From Anaerolineae bacterium (GTDB lineage Bacteria; Chloroflexota; Anaerolineae; JAADDB01), in NCBI GenBank assembly GCA_015486895.1, contig WFQT01000257.1:1-12031 (forward strand): a stretch of 12,031 nt of DNA, written 5' to 3'. Below are positions 1 to 6,110 of this stretch, piece by piece (positions within the stretch are counted from its first letter, which is position 1; every line of letters begins with the position of its first letter). Under the pieces are notes generated by a model. The model searched no databases, was not told the DNA's origin, and worked only from the letters and a program-made list of their open reading frames with translations. The position numbers were made by a program, and so were the translations under genes.

Positions 1-1580
1 GACAAATACAGGTGAAAGCAATTGCCACCGCCGGGCAACGGGCTATTTTTACCATCCGCAACGAACTTTTCTCCTGCTTGCAGCAGGTTCCCATGCGACG
101 GCTGAATGAGGAAGAAACAGGCGTGCTCATGTCCCGGGTGACTTCCGATGTCAACGTCTTGCAAGACCTCATCACCTGGTCGCTGACCTCCACTGCCAGC
201 GATTTCCTCGTCCTCTTCGGTGTAGTGGCCATCATGCTCAGCATGGATGCTCATTTAGCGCTTATCACTTTCTCCGTGCTGCCAGTCATGGTTATAGCCA
301 CGGAAATCTGGCAGCGCCACGTGCAGGAAGCGTACCGGGCGGTGCGCAAGCGCAACGGCGAGCTCTTAGGCTACATAGAAGAGCACATTAGCAGCGTTCG
401 TGTGGATCAAGCATTTGCCCGAGAACGATATAACCTGCGCCAATTTCGGCAAGAAGTGAATGGCCGCTTTCTACAAGCTAACCTGCATGCAACCCGGCTG
501 GGGGCTGTTTTCTTTACAGGTGTAGACTTTCTGGGGCTCTTGGCCGTAGCGCTGGTGCTTTGGTTTGGAGGAAAAGGCGTACTACGCGGCGAGACTTCTG
601 CCGGGGTTCTGGTAGCTTTCATCCTCTACGTCGATCGCTTTTTCAACCCGATCCGCGACATTGCCCAACGTTATAACACGCTGCAGTCGGCCATGGCGGC
701 CAGTGAGCGCATCTTCCGGCTAATGGACACGCCGCTGGAAATTACCTCTCCTCCCGGCGCCGTGAAACTAAAGCCGTTGCGCGGGGATATTCGCTTTGAG
801 CATGTTAGCTTTCACTATGGAGACGAAAAGTGGGTGCTGCGAGACGTTTCCTTTCACGTCCGGCCGGGAGAAACGGTGGCTGTTGTGGGCCACACCGGTG
901 CCGGCAAAACGACTCTCATCCGCCTGTTGGGGCGTTACTACGACATCCAGGAAGGGCATATCTTAGTGGACGGGCATGACATCCGGCAGGTGGATTTGCC
1001 GACCCTACGCCGTCAAGTGGGAGTGGTGCTGCAAGAGAACTTTCTTTTCCGAGGCAGCATTCTGGAAAACATTCGCTATGGCCGCCTGGATGCTGGGGAA
1101 GAAGAGATAATTGCCGCGGCTAAAACGGTTGGAGCCCACGAGTTTGTCAGCCGTCTACCGGAAGGCTATCAGACCCAGGTAGAAGAAGGAGGGGTTTCTC
1201 TTTCCGTGGGCCAGCGACAAATACTGGCTTTTGCTCGCGCCCTGTTGGCAAACCCCCGTTTCCTCATCCTGGATGAAGCTACTGCCAGCATCGACACCGA
1301 AACGGAACGGCTAATCCAACAGGGGTTAGACAGGTTGCTCGCAGGTCGTACGGCGCTGGTCATTGCCCATCGCTTGAGCACGATCACCAAAGCAAACCGT
1401 ATTTTGGTTTTTGACCATGGATTCCTGGTGGAAAGGGGCACGCATGAACAGCTTCTGGCTTTGGGCGGGATTTACCATCACCTTTATACCCGCGGCTTTG
1501 AGCGGAGAGTGGTCCCGGCAAGGAGAAAGCAACGCCGTCTCCGACCAGCACCGTCGACCCCATCGTTCCCTATGGAATGA
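1..1580 (+). CDS. ABC exporter half-transporter (permease-ATPase fusion), 5' end outside the window
   Basis: This is most of an ABC exporter polypeptide: a transmembrane domain joined to a nucleotide-binding domain. Such proteins dimerise in the inner membrane and pump lipids, drugs or peptides outward using ATP. The frame is open to the window edge (codons from base 3), and the first residues correspond to the middle of the usual transmembrane domain, so the GTG at 12 is not the real start. Numbering from base 12, membrane segments fill about residues 1-230. Walker A GHTGAGKT is at 293-300, the Q-loop Gln at 341, the signature LSVGQ at 397-401, Walker B with D421/E422, and the H-loop His at 453. 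All catalytic residues are present. LSVGQ for LSGGQ is common in this family. The protein ends in a basic tail of about 28 residues. The substrate cannot be read from sequence. Many such genes occur as heterodimer pairs, so a partner may lie upstream. Confidence 0.95.
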   Translation, partial: QIQVKAIATAGQRAIFTIRNELFSCLQQVPMRRLNEEETGVLMSRVTSDVNVLQDLITWSLTSTASDFLVLFGVVAIMLSMDAHLALITFSVLPVMVIATEIWQRHVQEAYRAVRKRNGELLGYIEEHISSVRVDQAFARERYNLRQFRQEVNGRFLQANLHATRLGAVFFTGVDFLGLLAVALVLWFGGKGVLRGETSAGVLVAFILYVDRFFNPIRDIAQRYNTLQSAMAASERIFRLMDTPLEITSPPGAVKLKPLRGDIRFEHVSFHYGDEKWVLRDVSFHVRPGETVAVVGHTGAGKTTLIRLLGRYYDIQEGHILVDGHDIRQVDLPTLRRQVGVVLQENFLFRGSILENIRYGRLDAGEEEIIAAAKTVGAHEFVSRLPEGYQTQVEEGGVSLSVGQRQILAFARALLANPRFLILDEATASIDTETERLIQQGLDRLLAGRTALVIAHRLSTITKANRILVFDHGFLVERGTHEQLLALGGIYHHLYTRGFERRVVPARRKQRRLRPAPSTPSFPME

Positions 1581-1632
1581 TGCCCGGCGTGTCTATGATA
1601 CTACTCCACCGGCCGCTTCTAATGGCGGCTTC

Positions 1633-1657
1633 AGGATGATAATTTGACATCCTTTTT
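1633..1657 (+). terminator. Possible Rho-independent terminator of the ABC gene
   Basis: AGGATG (1633-1638) pairs with CATCCT (1648-1653) around a 9-nt loop and is followed directly by TTTT then CTC. The 6-bp stem is short, but the position 50 bases after the ABC stop codon fits. A second small GC hairpin lies just upstream. Confidence 0.4.
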
Positions 1658-1794
1658 CTCTCCGTGATAGCATCATGGCACTTACGCACGGGTAAGCAGC
1701 CAGCACAATTCTTACTTGAAGCATGTACCCCAATTGTGGGAAACTTCAAAGTTCAGCGCAACTGTATGAACTATGCTCAGTTTCGTAGCAATCG

Positions 1795-1966
1795 CCATGA
1801 GCGCAAGCTCACTAATAACGATGAAAATAGAACGCAGATAACGCTGATGGATGCTGATGATCTGATTTTATAAAAATCTGCGGAAATCTTGAGAATCTGC
1901 GTCATCTGCGTGCTCTTTACGAAGCAGTCTCCATGAGCGGTTTGCACGCTGTATAACGATGAAAAT
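1795..1966. repeat. Pair of direct repeats bracketing a palindrome
   Basis: The two units are 1795-1828 and 1931-1966. Both begin with CCATGAGCG and end with the identical 14-mer ATAACGATGAAAAT (1815-1828 and 1953-1966). The middle parts differ and the spacing is 136-138 bases. The palindromic repeat at 1829-1917 lies between them, and repeat-like sequence also follows the second unit, so a segment may have been duplicated. Confidence 0.55.
1829..1917. repeat. Imperfect inverted repeat of the TCTGTG/TCTGCG family, copy 1
   Basis: The arms meet at 1870/1871 (TTTTATAAAA at the centre). The left arm holds ACGCAGATAACG; the right arm read in reverse complement holds ACGCAGATGACGCAGAT. The unit is built from short words like ATCTGCGT and could fold into a long imperfect hairpin. 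Related copies lie at 1967-1999, 5411-5470 and 8296-8378, all between genes. Confidence 0.6.
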
Positions 1967-1999
1967 GCTCTGCGGGTTTTCTGTGCTTTTCTGTGGCTA
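1967..1999. repeat. TCTGTG-family repeat, partial copy 2
   Basis: This stretch contains TTCTGTGCTTTTCTGTGGCTA. The reverse complement of 8297-8319 reads TTCTGTGTTTTTCTGTGGCTA, one base different over 21, so this is the same element in opposite orientation and lacking its second arm. Confidence 0.55.
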
Positions 2000-2110
2000 T
2001 CTACGAGCAGTATATTGACGAGAGGAACATTCTCTATCGACGCGACTGGGGCAGCAGGGGAGCTCGCCATCGAATAACCTCCCCGGTTTTTCCGTTTATG
2101 AGGTATAAAG

Positions 2111-2683
2111 ATGTTACCAGGACAAGAACCGGTCAACGAAAGAGAGCTACTGTTAGCAGCGCAAGCTGGAGACAAAGCCGCTTACGGTCAGCTTGTGCAA
2201 CACTATTATAAGTACGTTACAGGTATTATTTATCGGCTCGTTCGTCATCCGGGGCTGACGGAAGACTTGGTACAGGAGACTTTTCTCAGCGGCTGGCAGA
2301 GTTTGCCCCGCTTCCGGCCCCAAAATGATCGTAGCCTGCGGGCCTGGCTGGGGCGTATTGCCAGCAATAAGGCACTCGATTACTTACGTCGGCGGAAATT
2401 AGATTCCGTTCCAGTGCAAGAAGAATTGGTAGCTCAGGGCCGGCTGGCTGTCCCAGAACAGGCTGCGTTGGCCGGGGAGCTAAACCGGCTTATTGCAGAA
2501 AGCATTGCTACTCTGCCGGAACGAAGTCAAGCGGCGTTGATTTTGCGGGAATACGAAGGGCTTTCCTATCGAGAAATTGCCGAGGTATTGGACATTCCTA
2601 TCGGAACCGTTATGTCACGGTTGAGTTACGCTCGTAAGAAACTGCGAGAACAGTTGGAGCCATATTTGTATCATGAAAAATGA
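2111..2683 (+). CDS. ECF-type RNA polymerase sigma factor (sigma-70 family, RpoE-like)
   Basis: An alternative sigma factor that would direct RNA polymerase to a small stress- or envelope-related regulon. It is 190 residues long, typical for ECF factors, with region 2 at about 24-96 (TEDLVQETFLSGW, then RAWLGRIASNKALDYLRRR) and region 4 at about 135-183 (LPERSQAALILREYEGLSYREIAEVL, then IPIGTVMSRLSYARKKL, a helix-turn-helix). Regions 1.1 and 3 are absent, as expected. The ATG at 2111 follows a TGAGGT ribosome site with a 6-nt gap. The last 11 bases overlap the anti-sigma gene, so the two are probably co-translated. The signal it answers to is unknown. GGAAC at 2024-2028 hints at autoregulation but the matching -10 is poor. 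Confidence 0.95.
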   Translation: MLPGQEPVNERELLLAAQAGDKAAYGQLVQHYYKYVTGIIYRLVRHPGLTEDLVQETFLSGWQSLPRFRPQNDRSLRAWLGRIASNKALDYLRRRKLDSVPVQEELVAQGRLAVPEQAALAGELNRLIAESIATLPERSQAALILREYEGLSYREIAEVLDIPIGTVMSRLSYARKKLREQLEPYLYHEK

Positions 2684-3284
2684 GGAGAATCATGTAGAGT
2701 GGGAAGCGTTGCTGCTTCCATATTATGACGACCAGTTGCCGATGGCGTTGCGCCAGCAGGTTGGGGAACACATTCGGCACTGCCCAGTTTGCCAGGGCAA
2801 GCTACGGGAATTGATGGCCTTGCACCGACTGTTGCAGCAAGACCAATTACCGCCGGAGCTGGAGAGCGGGTATGCTGCTTTTTGGCGCAGCTTGTCACCG
2901 CGGTTGAAAACGGTCCGCCGCCCGCTCTGCCCCATGCATGCAGCTATGATGCCTTCCCTTCTTTACGTGGCAACGGTCATCGGTGCTCATCTGGTCTTTT
3001 TGCTCTTCCTGGCACTGACTTTGAACCCACTGTTACACTTTTTGCCGACCGTTGACCTATCGCTCTGGGAGGACTGGTTTTACGCGTTAGCTGCTTGGCC
3101 ATTGAATCTATTGACGAGCAACGCAACCATTTTGCTGCCCGCCTGGATTGCAGATGGGCTGAACATTATCCTGCCTACATTGCTACTATTGTTCCTGTTG
3201 GGTAGTGTAACGTTGCTCTATTTCGAGTGGCTGCGCTCCCGGGAAGGAGAAGAAGGAGAATGCACAAGCCATGAAACCACCTGA
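2673..3284 (+). CDS. Membrane anti-sigma factor with zinc-binding ZAS motif
   Basis: Likely holds the preceding sigma factor inactive at the membrane until a signal arrives. The cytoplasmic N-terminal domain carries the Hx3Cx2C motif of zinc-containing anti-sigma factors (H33, C37, C40) inside a helical segment (about 10-55). Hydrophobic segments follow at about 95-117 and 163-184, with a weaker one between (about 135-147), giving two or three membrane passes. A charged tail (RSREGEEGE) ends the protein. The start ATG lies inside the sigma gene's last codons (11-nt overlap), and the end overlaps the next gene by 14 nt. A large extracytoplasmic sensor domain, as in RseA- or RsiW-type proteins, is not evident, so sensing may involve the neighbouring membrane protein (inference). 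Confidence 0.85.
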   Translation: MKNEENHVEWEALLLPYYDDQLPMALRQQVGEHIRHCPVCQGKLRELMALHRLLQQDQLPPELESGYAAFWRSLSPRLKTVRRPLCPMHAAMMPSLLYVATVIGAHLVFLLFLALTLNPLLHFLPTVDLSLWEDWFYALAAWPLNLLTSNATILLPAWIADGLNIILPTLLLLFLLGSVTLLYFEWLRSREGEEGECTSHETT

Positions 3285-4362
3285 CAAGCCTTTTGACTTG
3301 CTACAACGTGCCGCGAAAATTGTTTGGCGAACGCCATCCCTTTGGATTCTGGGCTTTATTTTCGCCCTGGCCGGAGGAAGCGGCGTCATTAATCTCAATT
3401 TTGGCACCGGCTTTAACTATCGTGCAAGAGAATCCTCCTTTGAGACTTACCGACAGCCGATATATCACATTGACCGCTTAGTGAAAGCGAATCTCCCTAC
3501 TATTGTCCTCCTGGCCGTCATCGTCGCTTTAGGCATTGCCACCGTAATAGTCGTGATCAATGTTGTGACAACGGTTGCCCTATACCGGGCAAGTGATGTA
3601 AGCTTGCGAGAAGAGCCACTTCCTTCCTGGTGGCCATTATTAAAGGGTGGCTGGTCTCATTCTGCCTGGCATGTATTCCTGGCCGATCTGATCGTTTGGA
3701 CATTGCTGTTTTTCATTGTATTGATAACAGTTGTGATACCCATCCTGCTCCTCTTTCTCTTGTTAGGCGGAGCGCCAGGTGTGGGAATGCTATTCCATCA
3801 TCCTCACATCGCCATTGCCGGGCTGATCATCGTTGGCTTTGTCGGGATTCTCTTGCTGGTCGTATTCATCTTACTACTTTCTGCGATCGTCTCCCTATGG
3901 AAAGGCTTAGCGCTTCGTTACATTGTTCTGGAAGAGATAGGGCCGGTGGAGGCGTTGGGCCGGGGGTGGCATCTCATGTGGGGAGAGTGGCGCTCCATTA
4001 TAGGTGTCTGGCTGCTGGCGCTAGCAGCGGCCATCGGCTGGAAAATCATCCAAGTGCTGACAGTTGGCATCTTAGCTATAATTGTAGGCGTGACTGTCGG
4101 CCTCGTGCTCCTACTTAGTGGCCAAGGCTTTCACTTTTTCGGTTTCCACTCCTGGAACTCCATTGTATTATTGGTAGCGTTGGTAGTGCCCCTCGTGATC
4201 TTGCCGGCATTGTTCCTGCGCGGTCTTTATTTAGCCTTCGATGCTGTCCTCTGGACGGATGTTTTCCGGCGGCTGACGTGGCCGGAGTGGTTGCAAGAAA
4301 CGCCTTCAGCTCCGGACGTGGAGCCGGTCAAAGGCGATTACCTGCCGCCCCGCTATGTCTGA
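3271..4362 (+). CDS. Polytopic membrane protein of unknown function in the sigma/anti-sigma operon
   Basis: This 363-residue protein is dominated by hydrophobic stretches: about 24-42, 72-105, 130-165, 178-208, a long pair around 245-290, and 300-325, suggesting six or more membrane helices. The opening (FDLLQRAAKIVWRTPSLWILGFIFALAGG) and the repeated pattern of long helices resemble bacterial membrane proteins related to YciC/UPF0259 and glycerophosphodiester-phosphodiesterase membrane domains, but I cannot assign a family with certainty. A short soluble tail (EWLQETPSAPDVEPVKGDYLPPRYV) follows the last helix. It overlaps the anti-sigma gene by 14 nt and rsmA by 8 nt. AAGGAG about 12 nt before the ATG can serve as ribosome site. 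No catalytic motif is visible. A role in envelope sensing or homeostasis is only suggested by position. Confidence 0.8.
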   Translation: MKPPDKPFDLLQRAAKIVWRTPSLWILGFIFALAGGSGVINLNFGTGFNYRARESSFETYRQPIYHIDRLVKANLPTIVLLAVIVALGIATVIVVINVVTTVALYRASDVSLREEPLPSWWPLLKGGWSHSAWHVFLADLIVWTLLFFIVLITVVIPILLLFLLLGGAPGVGMLFHHPHIAIAGLIIVGFVGILLLVVFILLLSAIVSLWKGLALRYIVLEEIGPVEALGRGWHLMWGEWRSIIGVWLLALAAAIGWKIIQVLTVGILAIIVGVTVGLVLLLSGQGFHFFGFHSWNSIVLLVALVVPLVILPALFLRGLYLAFDAVLWTDVFRRLTWPEWLQETPSAPDVEPVKGDYLPPRYV

Positions 4363-5257
4363 CCGCGAAGATGTTTCTCCCGGCGTCAAAGATATCCTGC
4401 AAGAGCTTGACCTGCGGCCTCGCAAATCGTTGGGCCAGAATTTCTTGACGGCGACGACCTACCTGCAGCAAGCGGTGGCGGCAGCGGAAATTAGCAAGGC
4501 CGACTGGGTGCTGGAAGTAGGTGCAGGGCCGGGCACGTTGACGACTCGTCTGGCAGGAGCGGCCGGCGGCGTAATTGCCGTCGAACTTGATCAGGAGTTC
4601 GTTTCCTACTTGCGTCGCTCTTTCGCCCAACAAAGCCACGTTACTGTCGTCCATGCCGACATTCTAAAAACGGATATGGCCGATTTAGTACGCCGGGTTA
4701 GCGGCCAAGCACAGCCCCGCTACAAAGTGGTGGCGAACTTGCCGTATTACATCACATCAGCGCTGCTGCGACGGCTGTTGGAAGCTTCCCCGCCGCCGCA
4801 ATTGGCAGTGCTGATGTTACAGTGGGAAGTAGCGCGGCGTATTGTCGCCTCGCCACCGCGAATGAGTTTGTTAGCGGTAAGCGTCCAGTTTTACGGCCGG
4901 CCTCGTATTGTCACAAAAGTACCTGCCGGGGCCTTTTACCCTGTCCCTAAAGTAGACTCGGCACTGTTGCGGGTGGATGTCTCACTGCCGGAAGCGTGGC
5001 CTTATCCCTGCCGGGAGCGCTTTTTCCGCGTTGTACGGGCCGGTTTCAGTCAGCGACGCAAACAGTTACAGAACAACCTGACTCGGGAGTTAGGTTTGCC
5101 CAAGGCAGAGGCTATTGCTCTCTTAGAAAGGATTGGCATTACACCACGGCGTCGTGCTGAGACGCTTTCTCTGGCGGAGTGGGCAATCCTAACCGCTGCC
5201 TGGGAGGATTGGGTGCAAAGGAACGCCCATGAGCCTACGGCGCACCCCGGCGGATGA
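4355..5257 (+). CDS. rsmA: 16S rRNA (adenine1518-N6/adenine1519-N6)-dimethyltransferase RsmA (KsgA)
   Basis: Dimethylates two adjacent adenines in the 3'-terminal helix of 16S rRNA using S-adenosylmethionine, a late step of small-subunit assembly; its loss classically gives kasugamycin resistance. The N-terminal KSLGQNFL (23-30) is diagnostic. The SAM-binding motif VLEVGAGPGTLT is at 51-62, acidic E76 in AVELDQ binds the ribose, D101 is in the ADIL motif, and the catalytic NLPYYIT is at 127-133. The C-terminal helical part contains FYPVPKVDSALLR and the FFRVVRAGFSQRRKQLQNNL segment. At 300 residues it is slightly longer than E. coli KsgA (273). The ATG overlaps the stop of the membrane-protein gene (8 nt) and has no clear ribosome site, so translational coupling is likely. 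It is the last gene of the overlapping operon. Confidence 0.97.
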   Translation: MSDREDVSPGVKDILQELDLRPRKSLGQNFLTATTYLQQAVAAAEISKADWVLEVGAGPGTLTTRLAGAAGGVIAVELDQEFVSYLRRSFAQQSHVTVVHADILKTDMADLVRRVSGQAQPRYKVVANLPYYITSALLRRLLEASPPPQLAVLMLQWEVARRIVASPPRMSLLAVSVQFYGRPRIVTKVPAGAFYPVPKVDSALLRVDVSLPEAWPYPCRERFFRVVRAGFSQRRKQLQNNLTRELGLPKAEAIALLERIGITPRRRAETLSLAEWAILTAAWEDWVQRNAHEPTAHPGG

Positions 5258-5410
5258 AAATTTAGATCGGGAGACGGTAGGTAGGCTGCTCTGTCAGGTT
5301 GGAGAGAGATTATGCAGACAGATGCGAATCACGTCCTCGATGGGGCCTGTAGCTACGTAGCAGCCAACCTGCCCTACAGCTAAGCGATATACCGCAGCCT
5401 GTTTGCGAAT

Positions 5411-5470
5411 CAGACTTTATAATCCGTGCAATCTGTGTAATCTGTGGTTTGTAATCTATGGTCGGTCTTT
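5411..5470. repeat. TCTGTG-family intergenic repeat, copy 3
   Basis: Contains AATCCGTGCAATCTGTG at 5421-5437, identical to 8360-8376 in the same orientation, followed by TAATCTGTGG and TAATCTATGG. It lies between rsmA and the lipoprotein gene, ending about 40 bases before the latter's start. Just upstream, 5347-5379 holds CTGTAG/CTACAG arms and the perfect palindrome GCTACGTAGC (5352-5361), a separate small structure of unknown meaning. Confidence 0.6.
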
Positions 5471-5513
5471 TTGAGGTTCCGGCTTAGCCGGGTTAGGGTG
5501 AGAGGAGAGACAA

Positions 5514-6041
5514 ATGCACAGGAAGAGTAATTGGATGTTGTCAGGCTTAGTTCTGTTGGCACTGCTCCTGGCCGGATGTGTACCGCACCCGGCAACCGTT
5601 TCCGAAGGAGGCACACCGATGACCCTTAAATCAGCCTGCCTACAAGCTACGCAGAAAGCTGTTGACCTGGAGATTCAGCGCTACCAGGCGTGGTTGCAAA
5701 ACAGCAAAGACCCTGCGAAAGTGCAAACGTACAAGCAGCGCTTGGTTGCATTGCAAGCGGAACGGGAGAAATATGGGAAGATGGGGCCGGCCGACTACAC
5801 GCTCCCGGAATCCATCACTATAGAAGGGTGGTTCGACCATCCTTGCCAAACTGGCTCCATCATTAACTTCGCCAAATTGACACGCTCCGGGCCGTTCTAT
5901 CACGTCATCGGTATAGTCGGAGGCGATTATTCCACCTTCAAACCAGACGTTCACTACCAGATGACGCTTTCCTTAGTTTACCCCAGGACGTATCCTTTTC
6001 CTAGCGAGTACGTTTGCATCACCGCCTTCCAGCAGAAATAA
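5514..6041 (+). CDS. Predicted lipoprotein of unknown function
   Basis: I do not recognise the family. The N-terminus has a basic start, a hydrophobic stretch and a lipobox LLAGC with C22 as the lipidated residue, so the mature protein should be anchored to the outer face of the cytoplasmic membrane. Residues about 40-90 are helical and charged (possible coiled coil: LEIQRYQAWLQNS, then VQTYKQRLVALQAEREKYG). Residues about 99-175 look like a compact beta-rich domain (ITIEGWFDHPC through YVCITAFQQK) with C111 and C168 that could pair, plus C42. The ATG follows GAGAGGAGAG, a good ribosome site. A second, perfect Shine-Dalgarno (AGGAGG, 5606-5611) precedes in-frame Met36 at 5619, so a shorter form without the lipobox is possible. 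Upstream is a repeat copy; downstream the hairpin begins at the stop codon. Confidence 0.8.
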   Translation: MHRKSNWMLSGLVLLALLLAGCVPHPATVSEGGTPMTLKSACLQATQKAVDLEIQRYQAWLQNSKDPAKVQTYKQRLVALQAEREKYGKMGPADYTLPESITIEGWFDHPCQTGSIINFAKLTRSGPFYHVIGIVGGDYSTFKPDVHYQMTLSLVYPRTYPFPSEYVCITAFQQK

Positions 6042-6085
6042 AAAATCTCTCTCGCAAGCTTCCCATTATCGCTTGCGAGAGAGAT
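6040..6085 (-). terminator. Rho-independent terminator of the EF-G-like gene
   Basis: A perfect 15-bp stem, 6045-6059 with 6071-6085, and an 11-nt loop (6060-6070). On the - strand the hairpin is followed by a run of T (complement of AAAAAA at 6040-6045), as for intrinsic termination of the EF-G-like transcript 26 bases after its stop. On the + strand no T run follows, so it would stop the convergent lipoprotein transcript less efficiently. The A run includes the last bases of the lipoprotein stop codon TAA (6039-6041). Confidence 0.9.
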
Positions 6086-6110
6086 ACCACTACCTGGACT
6101 TAAGTGAGAG

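Larger units (their letters stand above)
1581..2110. other. 530-base intergenic region with terminator and composite repeats
   Basis: I see no convincing gene here. Short open frames cross it but have no good ribosome binding site, and they run through the repeat. From left to right it holds a weak GC hairpin (GCCGC at 1612-1616 with GCGGC at 1625-1629), a terminator-like hairpin at 1633-1657, a perfect TTGACA at 1644-1649 with no good -10 partner, two direct repeats (1795-1828 and 1931-1966) bracketing an imperfect palindrome (1829-1917), and a further repeat fragment to about 1999. A GGAAC at 2024-2028 resembles an ECF -35 element. The sigma gene's ribosome binding site (TGAGGT, 2099-2104) closes the region. 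Confidence 0.6.

Noticed and set aside
1197..1214. LSVGQ instead of LSGGQ in the ABC signature motif.
   Set aside because: LSVGQ is frequent in this exporter family and is not evidence of inactivity.
1644..1672. Perfect TTGACA -35 box on the + strand.
   Set aside because: No acceptable -10 at 16-18 bases; it overlaps the terminator-like hairpin and no gene starts nearby.
1664..1873. A 69-codon frame starting with GTG in the gap after the ABC gene.
   Set aside because: No ribosome site, and its end is made of the intergenic repeat.
5229..5360. A 43-codon open frame overlapping the end of rsmA.
   Set aside because: No ribosome site, no recognisable domain, and it runs into the palindromic stretch at 5347-5379; probably chance.
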